Below are positions 14,529-22,888 of a stretch of 30,109 nucleotides of DNA, one piece after another. The stretch is from NCBI GenBank assembly GCA_964483635.1, contig CAZABS010000007.1:1-30109 (forward strand). The letters are read 5' to 3'. The DNA comes from CAZABS01 sp964483635 (GTDB lineage Bacteria; Patescibacteriota; Minisyncoccia; Moranbacterales; UBA1568). The translations under genes were made by a program, and so were the position numbers. Below the pieces are notes generated by a model that saw only the letters and a program-made list of their open reading frames with translations, was not told the origin of the DNA and made no database searches. The first letter of the stretch is position 1. Every line of letters begins with the position of its first letter.

Positions 14529-15812
14529 TTATTTTTTGTTTTCGAGATACAGTTTCAAGAGACGATTGTATTTTGCCAAACGCTCACCGCGCGAGAGAGA
14601 ACCACTTTTGATAAATTCGGAACTTGCACCGAAAGCAAGATCTGCGATAAAGTCGTCAGTCGTTTCACCAGAGCGATGCGAAATCATGGTCGCCATCTGA
14701 TGCGTATGAGCCAATCGCATGCAGGCGAGCGTCTCTGTCAGTGTTCCAATTTGATTCACTTTGATGAGCGCTGCATTACAGGCTTTTACAGCTATCGCTT
14801 GTTCAAGGCGCTTGACATTGGTCACAAGAAGATCGTCCCCGACTAACAAAACCGGCTTTCCCCAGGCGGTCGACTCTTTTTCAAGTTTCTCTCGCATGAG
14901 AGCCCACCCCTCAAAGTCATCTTCTTGGAGTCCATCTTCAATGGAAACGAGAGAAAATTTCTGAATCCATTCACGATACAAATTTACCAAGCTCTCACGT
15001 GATAACGTCACATTTTCTGGCTTGAGAAGATACGTCGCGTCACTGGCATTATAAAACGAGTCCGCAGCCACATCGAGCCCGAGGAAAATTTGTTTCCCCA
15101 ATTCATATCCAGCCAATCCAATAGCTTCTGCTAGATACTCGAGAGCCTGAGTGTGACTCTCGAGATGAGGGGCAAAACCACCTTCGTCACCAACCCCGGT
15201 CGCCTGCCCACGTTCTTCAAGGAGTTTCTTGAGCGCATGAAATATTTCGCTTCCCGCCCGCAGTTGTTCATCAAACCCGGTGATCCCTGCTGGAATAATT
15301 TTAAATTCCTGTATCGCGAGACCGGAATCACTGTGTTTTCCACCATTGAGCACATTGAACATCGGTACTGGAAAGGATTTCACTTTGCGCTTTTCTCCCG
15401 AAAGTTCTTCGATCCAGTCTGCCAGAGGAATATCTTGTGATATGGCCGATGCCCTTGCTACTGCAAGTGATACCCCAAGCAAGGCATTCGCTCCCAGACG
15501 TTCCTTGTTTGATGTCCCATCAAGTTTCTGGAGTGTCTCATCCACGAGCTGCTGGTCATTTGCCTCCAGCCCAAGCACGGCATCGCGAATCTCTCCATTG
15601 ACGTTTTCAACCGCTTTCAAAACTCCTAAACCACCAAAGCGCTTCGGATCCCCATCACGAAGCTCATGTGCCTCATGAGTACCCGTGGATGCTCCGGACG
15701 GCACACCAAATGTAGCTTCGGTTCCATCGGAGAGCCGAACCCATGCTTCGACCGTTGGATTGCCCCGCGAATCTAGAATTTCTCGCCCTGCTATTTCTAC
15801 AAGAGTTGCCAT
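14529..15812 (-). CDS. eno: enolase
   Basis: Enolase converts 2-phosphoglycerate to phosphoenolpyruvate in glycolysis. The 427-residue product is full length, with REILDSRGNPTVE, the GASTG loop, the GVGDEGGFAP block carrying a catalytic Glu, the metal-binding SIEDGLQEDD and GDDLLVTN, the catalytic Lys in LIKVNQIGTLTE, and SHRSGETTDDFIADLA. Near the C-terminus the usual KTGAPCRSERVAKYN appears as KSGSLSRGERLAKYN. It starts 19 bases after pgk, so two adjacent lower-glycolysis enzymes are probably cotranscribed. Confidence 0.97.
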   Translation of the reverse strand: MATLVEIAGREILDSRGNPTVEAWVRLSDGTEATFGVPSGASTGTHEAHELRDGDPKRFGGLGVLKAVENVNGEIRDAVLGLEANDQQLVDETLQKLDGTSNKERLGANALLGVSLAVARASAISQDIPLADWIEELSGEKRKVKSFPVPMFNVLNGGKHSDSGLAIQEFKIIPAGITGFDEQLRAGSEIFHALKKLLEERGQATGVGDEGGFAPHLESHTQALEYLAEAIGLAGYELGKQIFLGLDVAADSFYNASDATYLLKPENVTLSRESLVNLYREWIQKFSLVSIEDGLQEDDFEGWALMREKLEKESTAWGKPVLLVGDDLLVTNVKRLEQAIAVKACNAALIKVNQIGTLTETLACMRLAHTHQMATMISHRSGETTDDFIADLAFGASSEFIKSGSLSRGERLAKYNRLLKLYLENKK

Positions 15813-15831
15813 ATCATCAAGGTATTACGAA

Positions 15832-16884
15832 TTATACTGCCTCGAGTGCTGTCATTCCCGGAAGCGCTTTACCGCTCAAGAACTCGAGCATTGCTCCACC
15901 ACCACTTGAAACAAAACCAATTTTACTAAATACGCCGGCTTTTTCGAGCACGGCGAGAGACTCACCGCCACCAATGACAACAAAGGCATCACTTTCCAAA
16001 ATGGCTGCCAAAATCATCTGTGTTCCAAAATCATAGGGTTTCTCTTCAAACTTTCCCATCGGACCATTCCACACAATCGTTTTTGCTTTTTTGATAATCT
16101 CTGCATAAAAAGCGGCCGTATGAGGTCCGATATCAAGCCGTTGATCTGAGTCAAAATCCTTTGGCAGGAGAACTTTCTCGCCAAATTCAATTTTTTGATC
16201 GATTGCTTCGTTGGCTATTTTCCCTCCTACCAGAACACAATCATACGTCTCTTCCATCGCTCGGATAAGCGGTAATTTCGTTTCAATTTTTGCACCCCCG
16301 ATAATAGCCACAGCTGGTCGTGCGGGTGACTCGCGTAATTCCGAAAGCTGCGTCACCTCTTCAATGAATCGAAACCCCGCACATGACTCCAAGTACTGTG
16401 GAATTCCCACGATGGAAGCATGAGCACGGTGTGAAGCGCTAAATGCCTCATTCACAAAAAGGTCAAATGGTGCAGCTACATTTCGAGAAAACTGAGCATC
16501 ATTTGCTTCCTCTTCCGCATGGAAACGAACATTCTCTAACAAAAGAAGCGACCTTTGCGGAAGTGACTGGAGAGCAGTTGATACTTTTTCGCCAAAACAG
16601 ACATCTACAAAAACAACTGGCTGACCTAGGACTCGCTCAACCTCATCTCGAAGCCGCGAGAGAGAATATTTTGCATTCGGTGTACCTTCGGGACGTCCAT
16701 AATGAGAAAGGAGGGCGATCGATCCGGCTCCACTATCAAGCAGATATTTCAGAGTATTTTTCACCACTTCAAGACGGTATCCCTCTTGGATATGTGCCCG
16801 ATCATCGAGTTCAACATTAAAATCAACTCGAACTAATACTTTTTTCCCCGCTACTGCCATTTCTGCAAGACTCCGCATCGCCAT
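15832..16884 (-). CDS. pgk: phosphoglycerate kinase, shortened form
   Basis: Pgk transfers phosphate from 1,3-bisphosphoglycerate to ADP, the first ATP-yielding step of glycolysis. Family blocks are clear: VLVRVDFNVELD, LLSHYGRPEG, NEAFSASHRAHASIVG, GGAKIETKLPLI, VWNGPMGKFE and the nucleotide-site IGGGESLAVLEKAG. The protein is 350 residues against the usual 390-400; most of the loss lies between GGKIANEA and the LDIGPHTAAFY region. Two further departures are NEAF for NDAF and GGGES for the usual GGGDT/S, so a Mg-nucleotide-binding Asp is Glu. It follows mraY by 22 bases and precedes eno by 19. Confidence 0.95.
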   Translation of the reverse strand: MAMRSLAEMAVAGKKVLVRVDFNVELDDRAHIQEGYRLEVVKNTLKYLLDSGAGSIALLSHYGRPEGTPNAKYSLSRLRDEVERVLGQPVVFVDVCFGEKVSTALQSLPQRSLLLLENVRFHAEEEANDAQFSRNVAAPFDLFVNEAFSASHRAHASIVGIPQYLESCAGFRFIEEVTQLSELRESPARPAVAIIGGAKIETKLPLIRAMEETYDCVLVGGKIANEAIDQKIEFGEKVLLPKDFDSDQRLDIGPHTAAFYAEIIKKAKTIVWNGPMGKFEEKPYDFGTQMILAAILESDAFVVIGGGESLAVLEKAGVFSKIGFVSSGGGAMLEFLSGKALPGMTALEAV

Positions 16885-16906
16885 ACGTTTGTGTATTTCA
16901 AATGAA

Positions 16907-18016
16907 TTACAGTCCCATTCCGAGAATACCCACCATTACTCCAATGAGTGCTGTGAGTGCCGTAAATATCCATGCTCGCATCACCACTTTTGGCTCTGGC
17001 CACCCCCGAGCTTCGAAATGATGATGGAGAGGAGCTGCCAAAAATATCTTCCGGTGGAAAAATTTCTTCGATATCAGTTGAAGAGCCACACTACCAGACT
17101 CAAGTGAGTAGATAAACGCAATGAGAAAAAGTGCCATAACAGAATCCGTAAGCATCGCGACAACACCAAGAGTCGTCCCAAGAGCGATCGCTCCTGTATC
17201 ACCCATAAAAAATCGCGCCGGATAAATATTGAACCAGAGAAACGCAAGCAAGGCCCCCGAGACAGCAGCACAGAAACTTGCGAGATCAACTCGGTTCTGC
17301 ATAAAAGCAATCAAGGAAAATGAGCTGAATGCTATGAGGAGTACTCCGCCATTGAGACCATCGAGCCCATCAGTTTCGTTGGATGAGATAGCGGTAAATA
17401 AAATCACAAATAAGAACAAGGGGATATACCACCATCCAATAGTAAAGTCTCCAATAGCAGGAAGGTGAATCGTATCCCAACCAAGTTTTGAGTAAAACCA
17501 CCACGCTCCAAGCCCTGCAATCACAAAGAGGTACCAAAAACGAAAAAGAAAACGCATGCCCCCACCTTTATTACCACCTTTGCCGCGGACGCTCATGTAA
17601 TCATCAGCCAGTCCCAAAATGCCCGCCATCACGAGGGTGAAAAGCGGGAGCCATGTCTGCGATCGCTTGAGAAAATCAAGTCGGGCAATGAAATTGGTAT
17701 TTGTCCAATCAGCTATCAAAGGAAAGAGATATTCTGAAGCAAAAATAAGAATGAGGATAGACGCCCACACGATCACCCCACCCATCGTCGGAGTGCCCGC
17801 TTTCCACGCGTGCATTTGTGAAACGTAGGTCAACTGACCACCATCAACATCTTTCTCCTTGATGCGAATTCCAAATTTATACTTGTAGAGAAGGTGTGTC
17901 CAGAGCGGCGTAATGAGAAACGCGAGAAAAAAAGCGAGCAGTCCCGTGGTCAAAACCTTCATCACGTTCATAATGAGCGGCACGTTTTGGATCTGAGCAA
18001 ATTGCAGTGTTTCCAT
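16907..18016 (-). CDS. mraY: phospho-N-acetylmuramoyl-pentapeptide-transferase
   Basis: MraY makes lipid I by moving phospho-MurNAc-pentapeptide onto undecaprenyl phosphate in the inner membrane. From the start chosen at 18016 the product has 369 residues and about ten hydrophobic segments, with the cytoplasmic motifs GTPTMGG, LADDYMSVRGKG, NETDGLDGLNGG, FMGDTGAIALG and PLHHHFEARGWPEPKVV. These include the catalytic Asp pairs and the His-rich loop. The frame stays open upstream into dacA, but METLQFAQ just after the dacA stop gives the expected length; Met at 17971 or nearby is an alternative. It is cotranscribed with dacA and pgk, away from any other mur gene. Confidence 0.95.
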   Translation of the reverse strand: METLQFAQIQNVPLIMNVMKVLTTGLLAFFLAFLITPLWTHLLYKYKFGIRIKEKDVDGGQLTYVSQMHAWKAGTPTMGGVIVWASILILIFASEYLFPLIADWTNTNFIARLDFLKRSQTWLPLFTLVMAGILGLADDYMSVRGKGGNKGGGMRFLFRFWYLFVIAGLGAWWFYSKLGWDTIHLPAIGDFTIGWWYIPLFLFVILFTAISSNETDGLDGLNGGVLLIAFSSFSLIAFMQNRVDLASFCAAVSGALLAFLWFNIYPARFFMGDTGAIALGTTLGVVAMLTDSVMALFLIAFIYSLESGSVALQLISKKFFHRKIFLAAPLHHHFEARGWPEPKVVMRAWIFTALTALIGVMVGILGMGL

Positions 18017-18026
18017 AGACAAGTTT

Positions 18027-19058
18027 TTATATCCAATCAAAAGCGTGAAAGCTCCAATTAAACATTGATTGGATGCTCTGCCAACGATACGGATCATTGA
18101 GGACCACCGCAACAACTTGGTGATTCCCGGTCGGATCAGTTGCAACCGCTAAAAGCGAATATCCCGCGAGCGGTGTGAATCCCGTTTTCGTTCCCACGAG
18201 GTTCGGCATTTGGCCAAGAAGTTGATCCGTATTGAAGATTTCATGTGTGTAGTCACCATTCACCGAAACTATATACATTTTTTCATGTTGCATCATCTCC
18301 CACAAAACTTCATGTTCGAGCGCCTCCGTCGCTATCCGAGCAATATCACGAGCACTCGAATAACATTCAGACTCTTTGCCATCAATTTCCAAACCGGATG
18401 GAGTGCAAAAATGCGAATTCGTGAGTCCGAGCTCCTGTGCACGCTCATTCATCATGGCTGCGAATCCCGCCTGTGTTCCCCCAAGATGCTTCCCAAGCGC
18501 AATGGCCGCATCATTAGCACTATTCATGAGAGCTGCGTGCAGTAAATCCTTGACCGTCAACTGCTCACCCGGATGAAGACGCTCACCATTACAGAAGCCC
18601 GTTCGAGGACAACCAATACGAGTCCCCTCAGCAAACACGGCCTCCTCATCAATGGTCACGACAGTATCAAGATTATTGATGCGCTCAACAACGATCAACG
18701 CGGTAAAAAGCTTTGTCAGTGAAGCAATCTGTCGACGTTCATCTGCATGTCGAGCATAGAGAGATTCCCCCGTTTCTCCATCAACAATAACCGAGGCATG
18801 AGCTGTCGGGACAGATAGCTCTGGAGCAAAACTTTTCAAAATTGGCCGAAAGGTCGTAGAAAGCGACCGATTTTCGGTAACAAAAGGTTCATCCTCATTT
18901 TCCAGAGCTGGAACCCCTTCGGATGATTCCTTGGGTAAAAATTGCATGAGGGACTCTAAATGTAGCCCAGTCATACTCAGAAGATACGGCTGTTCACGAA
19001 CAACCCAGGTAAGGGCGCCAGCACAGAGTGCACACAAAAGAATGAAGATCCGTATCAT
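18027..19058 (-). CDS. dacA: D-alanyl-D-alanine carboxypeptidase (PBP5-like, S11 family)
   Basis: Enzymes of this family trim the terminal D-Ala from peptidoglycan pentapeptides outside the cytoplasmic membrane. The 343-residue product starts with a hydrophobic signal or anchor segment (IFILLCALCAGALTWVV), then a spacer. The serine-peptidase triad motifs follow: SLTK with nucleophile S113 and K116, SAN in MNSANDAAI, and KTG in GTKTGFTPLAGYS. The C-terminal beta domain and membrane-anchoring helix of classic PBP5 seem absent, so anchoring may be through the N-terminus. Its ATG overlaps the scpB stop (ATGA), and mraY begins ten bases after its own stop codon. Confidence 0.94.
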   Translation of the reverse strand: MIRIFILLCALCAGALTWVVREQPYLLSMTGLHLESLMQFLPKESSEGVPALENEDEPFVTENRSLSTTFRPILKSFAPELSVPTAHASVIVDGETGESLYARHADERRQIASLTKLFTALIVVERINNLDTVVTIDEEAVFAEGTRIGCPRTGFCNGERLHPGEQLTVKDLLHAALMNSANDAAIALGKHLGGTQAGFAAMMNERAQELGLTNSHFCTPSGLEIDGKESECYSSARDIARIATEALEHEVLWEMMQHEKMYIVSVNGDYTHEIFNTDQLLGQMPNLVGTKTGFTPLAGYSLLAVATDPTGNHQVVAVVLNDPYRWQSIQSMFNWSFHAFDWI

Positions 19059-19654
19059 AAAGACTTTTCTTTTTCGATTTCTGTTGATGGCACACTCTGT
19101 GGCATATCCGTTTCAAGCACAGCTGTCAGCCGCTCATCCTGTCTGAGCTCTTGGTACTGCGGGAGATCTTCGATACGCCCAAGCCCTAATTTCTCGATGA
19201 GTGCCACAGTTGGACGATAGAGATATTCACGACTATCTTCTGGATTATCAAATCGATCTACAAGCCCTCGAAGGAGGAGATTTCTGAGCGTGAAACTGCA
19301 ATTCACTCCCCGGATCGCTTCGATTTCAGCTCGGGTGATGGGTGCGCGATACGCCACAATCGCCAAGACCTCAAGTGCCGCCTTTGAAAGATCCTCTTGG
19401 AGTGTCGACTGAGTAAAGGCTGCTACGACACGGGAACATTCACTTCGGGTAACGAGCTCCGCGCTTCCATCGTGTTCAAGAAGCATGAGCCCAGACAGAG
19501 GATCATGTTGATACTTATCATGAAGTTCCCTGAGCGCCGTTTCAATTTCAACGTTGGGGCGTTCAAGAATCTTTGCGAGATGCGTTATTTCGAGCGGTTC
19601 TCCGCTTACAAAGAGGAGGGCTTCGATTTGTTGGTGAAGTGTTGGCTCGGTCAT
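19055..19654 (-). CDS. scpB: segregation and condensation protein ScpB
   Basis: ScpB is the winged-helix kite subunit of the SMC-ScpA-ScpB condensin that organises the chromosome. The 199-residue product shows the family pattern QQIEALLFVSGEPLEITHLAKIL at the N-terminus (read in two parts), LSKAALEVLAIVAYRAPITRAEIEAIRGV and the GLGRIEDLPQY closing block. It overlaps both neighbours by four bases: its ATG sits on the scpA stop and its stop on the dacA start. Translational coupling with scpA suits a fixed-stoichiometry complex. Confidence 0.95.
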   Translation of the reverse strand: MTEPTLHQQIEALLFVSGEPLEITHLAKILERPNVEIETALRELHDKYQHDPLSGLMLLEHDGSAELVTRSECSRVVAAFTQSTLQEDLSKAALEVLAIVAYRAPITRAEIEAIRGVNCSFTLRNLLLRGLVDRFDNPEDSREYLYRPTVALIEKLGLGRIEDLPQYQELRQDERLTAVLETDMPQSVPSTEIEKEKSL

Positions 19655-20376
19655 AGAGTTGTTCCCACTGATGAAGAAATTCGAGAGATTTTAATATCTG
19701 AAAAATGAGCTCCTTGATCAACCACCACAAAACGTTGTTTCACAAGCTCTAAGAGTGCCAAAAAAGCGACAATCACTTCTACCCTGTTTTCCACATGTTC
19801 TGTAAGTGCTCGAAAGGAGGTTTCCATTCTTTCTGAGAGACTCTCTTGGAGATGGAGGATCTTTTGTTCGAGTGTAATGATTTCACCGATAGACTCTTTC
19901 TCAAGGGGTTCATACACGGGGATTTCTCCAAGCACACCTCCAAAGACCTCAGTAAGTTCTGTTACCGTAAGGTGTTTTGGTGGATGAAAAACAATCGTTG
20001 AAACGCATGAGCGCTCCCGAGGAAATACCGCTCGCCCCTGACGAAAAAGTTTCCCAAGTGTCATGGCTGCCTGGCGAAAACGTTGATATTCGCGGAGTTT
20101 GTGCTCCAGATCCTCAAGAGATTCCTCTTCTTCTTCAGTAAACGTAAGGAGCGGCAAGAGCGCTCTCGATTTGAGAAGAATCAAACGGGCAGCAATAGAA
20201 AGAAACTCCGCGAGATGTCCGAGGGTAATATTTTCTTCGCTTCGCAAGTAGTCAAGATACTGATCAGCTACTTTTGAGAGGCTCACCCTGGTAATATCGA
20301 GTTTTTCTTTTTCAATGAGGTGTAACAGAAGCTCGAGGGGACCCTCAAACTCCCGCAGACGTACTTGATAGGTCAT
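19651..20376 (-). CDS. scpA: segregation and condensation protein ScpA
   Basis: ScpA is the kleisin that bridges the SMC heads. The 241-residue product begins with the typical FEGPLELLLHLIEKEKLDI and continues with LAEFLSIAARLILLKSRALLP, an acidic hinge (TEEEEESLEDLE) and a C-terminal winged-helix region (AFLALLELVKQRFVVVDQ). The gene heads a run scpA-scpB-dacA-mraY-pgk-eno-pfkB whose spacings are all short or overlapping. A good promoter at 20395-20423 lies directly upstream, in the gap after the MFS gene. No smc gene is in the window. Confidence 0.95.
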   Translation of the reverse strand: MTYQVRLREFEGPLELLLHLIEKEKLDITRVSLSKVADQYLDYLRSEENITLGHLAEFLSIAARLILLKSRALLPLLTFTEEEEESLEDLEHKLREYQRFRQAAMTLGKLFRQGRAVFPRERSCVSTIVFHPPKHLTVTELTEVFGGVLGEIPVYEPLEKESIGEIITLEQKILHLQESLSERMETSFRALTEHVENRVEVIVAFLALLELVKQRFVVVDQGAHFSDIKISRISSSVGTTL

Positions 20377-20394
20377 AATGGCTTTCCCATAGCT

Positions 20395-20423
20395 ATTTTA
20401 GCATAGGGAAACCCGGTGCTCAA
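20395..20423 (-). promoter_or_regulatory. promoter of the scpA operon
   Basis: On the minus strand TTGAGC (20418-20423) and TAAAAT (20395-20400) are separated by 17 bases. The predicted transcript begins very close to the scpA ATG at 20376. Confidence 0.65.
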
Positions 20424-20426
20424 ACA

Positions 20427-21641
20427 TCATCTCTTTCGGGCACTCCGATCGTGCTCACTCGTAGTATCAACCAAACGGAGAGCTGGATAGAGCGTGAGTA
20501 ATGTTACCCCTCCCACTAACCAAAAAAGATTCGCCAGCGGAAAAAAAAGGAGTAGTGCAACCGAAAGGAATGCACCCAACATATTTCCAATCGAACGAGC
20601 CGTCCGAAAAAATACTATTACATCGGTATCAGAAGCAGTAATCTGCTTATAAAAATAGGAATCACGAAGCACTTCGAGAGCAGCTGATCCTACCCGCGTC
20701 AAAAATAAGAGCGTTCCCCACAGAAAGATACTTTTCGAATCAAACATGATCGATCCAAGCGTCGCAGTTCCCATGATGAAGAGGCCGAGGAGAATCATCT
20801 CCTTTTCCCCATACCGTTTATCCGCCAAGACACCTATTGGATATTGGAGAAAGACAAATGGAAGGAGCATGATAGTAAAGATAATCCCAAGCTGCTCCCA
20901 GGAAAAACCTAAATGAGTAGTGAGATAGATTGGCATATAGACCACCATAATCGCGTAGAAAAACTCGAGCGCCAGTGAAACCAGATAAATTCGAAAAAGG
21001 TTTGGCTCCTGTCGAAACCGCTGCCACGAATGCATGAGCCGGAGTGGTGCAACCTCAATCTTTCGTCCATCACGCAGTCCAACGAGAGCCAACACAAAAA
21101 TGAGCCCGTAGCCGATAGTCAGTACCAGAAAAATTCCACCATATCCAAAACGTCCAAGCGTCAAGGTCGAGAGAAACGGCGCAAAGAGAAATCCAGTATT
21201 AAGTACCGCAAGATAGAGTCCACGAACCCTTCCAGAAACCTGATCAGTTGAAAAGCTCTCGAGTACCACGTCCATGACCGTCCACATCATGTTATTGATA
21301 ACCAGAAAGAGGAGGAGCACTCCACTCCCAATCCATGACGGATCACGCACCGAAAGGAAGGCGCTGCAACCGATCAAGAGCATAAATAAGAGAAGGAGCA
21401 GCCGAATATGCCCTATCTTCCTCAAGAAGCGACCCAGGTAAAAAAAGACGACAAACGCTAAACTAAAGACAATAAAGTAAAAAACTCCCACCCTCTCACT
21501 CCCACCCACTTCTGAAAAATAGGACGACACGAGATAAATGAAATAGGCATCAAGAAAACCAAGCCCAAATGAAAGGCCTGTCACGAAACGAACCTTGGAT
21601 CGGCTATAGATTTCATGATGCGAAAGAGGTGCTGATGACAT
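20427..21641 (-). CDS. major facilitator superfamily transporter
   Basis: The 404-residue product has about 12 hydrophobic segments arranged as two six-helix halves with a central polar loop (GLRDGRKIEVAPLRLMHSW). The loop between helices 2 and 3 holds GRFLRKIGHIR, and the equivalent in the second half is GVLADKRYGEKEM, the MFS motif A pattern. The substrate is unknown; drug, sugar or lysophospholipid transport cannot be told apart. The start codon sits in one arm of an 11-bp inverted repeat (21639-21666), and no Shine-Dalgarno sequence is visible. It follows the small membrane protein at 21675-22094 and precedes the scpA promoter. Confidence 0.88.
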   Translation of the reverse strand: MSSAPLSHHEIYSRSKVRFVTGLSFGLGFLDAYFIYLVSSYFSEVGGSERVGVFYFIVFSLAFVVFFYLGRFLRKIGHIRLLLLLFMLLIGCSAFLSVRDPSWIGSGVLLLFLVINNMMWTVMDVVLESFSTDQVSGRVRGLYLAVLNTGFLFAPFLSTLTLGRFGYGGIFLVLTIGYGLIFVLALVGLRDGRKIEVAPLRLMHSWQRFRQEPNLFRIYLVSLALEFFYAIMVVYMPIYLTTHLGFSWEQLGIIFTIMLLPFVFLQYPIGVLADKRYGEKEMILLGLFIMGTATLGSIMFDSKSIFLWGTLLFLTRVGSAALEVLRDSYFYKQITASDTDVIVFFRTARSIGNMLGAFLSVALLLFFPLANLFWLVGGVTLLTLYPALRLVDTTSEHDRSARKR

Positions 21642-21666
21642 ATCTTCATTATGCCATGAAGATATG
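21639..21666. repeat. perfect 11-bp inverted repeat at the MFS start codon
   Basis: CATATCTTCAT (21639-21649) and ATGAAGATATG (21656-21666) flank a six-base spacer. The first arm contains the start codon of the MFS gene on the minus strand, so the mRNA could bury its start, or the DNA could be a repressor operator. On the plus strand the hairpin is followed by six T, as in a terminator, but no plus-strand gene lies upstream. Confidence 0.7.
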
Positions 21667-21674
21667 CTTTTTTC

Positions 21675-22094
21675 CTACTGAGAAAGACACCCCGGAAGAT
21701 ACCCTTTCATTTCTGCAGCGGCGAGATCAGCAAAACATACTTTATTTTCTGCTTTGATCTGTTTGGCACACCGTGAAGTCGGGAGGTGATATTTGTTCGA
21801 TTTTCGACTTCCCACATAGGCACACTGACTTTGAACAGAAGTCTCAGGTTTCGGAGGAGTATTCTCAGAACTCGGCTCAGGAGCAACGACGTATTTCTCA
21901 ACAGGCTTCGCCTCTGGAATCTCACTCGGTACCGAAATCACCAGCGGCTCAACCGGGCGAATCTCCTGAGAGACTTTTCCCGCCAAGAAGGCAAAACCGC
22001 CAATCAGGAGAAAAGAGAGACCAAGAAAGATCCTCCCACCGAAATTCCCCCACCATGTCTTTATCCGCTTACGTAGCATTTGTAGTGTTTCCAT
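21675..22094 (-). CDS. membrane-anchored protein with Ada-like metal-binding domain
   Basis: From the start at 22094 the 139-residue product has a short basic cytoplasmic end (MLRKRIKTWWGN), one transmembrane helix (IFLGLSFLLIGGFAFLAG), a Pro/Glu-rich linker, and a C-terminal domain of about 45 residues (CAYVGSRKSNKYHLPTSRC...ENKVCF...AEMKGYLPGC). Its spacing of Cys, His and KYHLPTSRCAKQI resembles the small Ada-type metal-binding domain found in many CPR and other proteins, so it may bind a metal or DNA ends outside or inside the membrane. A longer frame to 22154 would overlap the rpmA promoter and is less likely. Start choice is uncertain because no ribosome binding site is seen. Confidence 0.7.
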   Translation of the reverse strand: METLQMLRKRIKTWWGNFGGRIFLGLSFLLIGGFAFLAGKVSQEIRPVEPLVISVPSEIPEAKPVEKYVVAPEPSSENTPPKPETSVQSQCAYVGSRKSNKYHLPTSRCAKQIKAENKVCFADLAAAEMKGYLPGCLSQ

Positions 22095-22102
22095 AGCCCG
22101 AA

Positions 22103-22130
22103 TTGACACTCCCTGAATATGTGTTATACT
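22103..22130 (+). promoter_or_regulatory. promoter of rpmA
   Basis: TTGACA (22103-22108) is perfect and TATACT (22125-22130) matches five of six, with a 16-base spacer. It gives a leader of about 40 bases before rpmA. Confidence 0.82.
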
Positions 22131-22177
22131 AGGCAAGTCCCGTTTGGAACTCACTAGTCTAATCGAAAGTTACCCTT

Positions 22178-22462
22178 ATGGCAACCAGAAAAGCAGGCGG
22201 ATCAACCGCCCTCGGTCGTGACTCAATCTCAAAGCGACTCGGTGTTAAAATTTATGGGGATCAGCTGGCCAAAGCCGGCAATATCCTCGTTCGTCAGCGT
22301 GGCACCAAGTTTCATCCTGGGAAAAATGTGAAGCGCGGTGAAGATGATACACTCTTTGCTCTCGTCAGCGGAAAGGTGAAGTTTGTGACGAAAAAAGTGA
22401 AGGCTTTTACTGGAAAACTCGTTTCCCGCACCTACGTCTCCGTCGTCCCGAGCGAGAAATAA
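22178..22462 (+). CDS. rpmA: 50S ribosomal protein L27
   Basis: L27 sits near the peptidyl-transferase centre with its N-terminal tail. The 94-residue product begins MATRKAGGSTALGRDSISKRLGVK and continues with GNILVRQRGTKFHPGKNVKRGEDDTLFAL, read in parts, which is diagnostic. The sequence starts directly with the mature-type tail, so no N-terminal cleavage extension of the Firmicutes kind is present. It has its own promoter and terminator and is unlinked to rplU (L21), its usual neighbour. No Shine-Dalgarno sequence is visible before the ATG. Confidence 0.97.
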   Translation: MATRKAGGSTALGRDSISKRLGVKIYGDQLAKAGNILVRQRGTKFHPGKNVKRGEDDTLFALVSGKVKFVTKKVKAFTGKLVSRTYVSVVPSEK

Positions 22463-22486
22463 TTCTTCATCAATTCTCAAACAAAA

Positions 22487-22516
22487 AGCTCTCCATGACG
22501 GAGAGCTCTTTGTTTT
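22487..22516 (+). terminator. terminator after rpmA
   Basis: AGCTCTCC (22487-22494) pairs with GGAGAGCT (22500-22507) around a five-base loop and is followed by CTTTGTTTT. It lies 24 bases after the rpmA stop. Confidence 0.88.
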
Positions 22517-22605
22517 ATATTTGGCTCCCCCTAGTGGACAAACTTAGAACTCTAGATTTGGGAAGTATTGGGAAAATGATGAGGGAAATAAATCGAGTTT
22601 TAGTA

Positions 22606-22638
22606 TAAAAAAAGCGCCGTACCCGTAGGTCGTGCGCT
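22606..22638 (-). terminator. terminator after the zinc-ribbon ORF
   Basis: On the minus strand AGCGC and GCGCT (arms 22634-22638 and 22613-22617) close a hairpin with inner pairs and small bulges, followed by seven T. It lies about 44 bases after the 62-residue ORF. The rest of 22517-22681 shows no gene. Confidence 0.7.
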
Positions 22639-22681
22639 CGCCGAAATGTCCGCACCCACCTCACCTGCCGTGTCCTCTGGA

Positions 22682-22870
22682 TCAAGACACCAGCTCTTTC
22701 GTGATCGGAACGGTGTCCTTGCCACATTGAGGACACTTGACCCCACGCAGTCCGACTGCAATCAGGAAGGTAAATCCCTTGAAGTCAGGCTGTGGTCTGA
22801 GGGTCTCGATGACACGACGCCCTTCCCATTTGCAGGCAGGGCACTTGAGGATTTTTTCCAAGGTACTCAT
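22682..22870 (-). CDS. small zinc-ribbon protein, 62 residues
   Basis: Two CxxC knuckles, CPAC at 10-13 and CPQC at 46-49, are about 32 residues apart, the layout of a small zinc ribbon. Between them lies a hydrophobic strand-rich section (GFTFLIAVGLRGV). Such proteins often bind nucleic acids or act as protein adaptors, but no specific family is recognised. AAGGAG lies five bases before the ATG. The gene follows the 115-residue ORF after 18 bases and ends before a terminator, so the pair forms a two-gene cassette that is GC-rich beside its neighbours pyrG and rpmA. Confidence 0.7.
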   Translation of the reverse strand: MSTLEKILKCPACKWEGRRVIETLRPQPDFKGFTFLIAVGLRGVKCPQCGKDTVPITKELVS

Positions 22871-22888
22871 CGGTTCTCCTTCCTCGAA

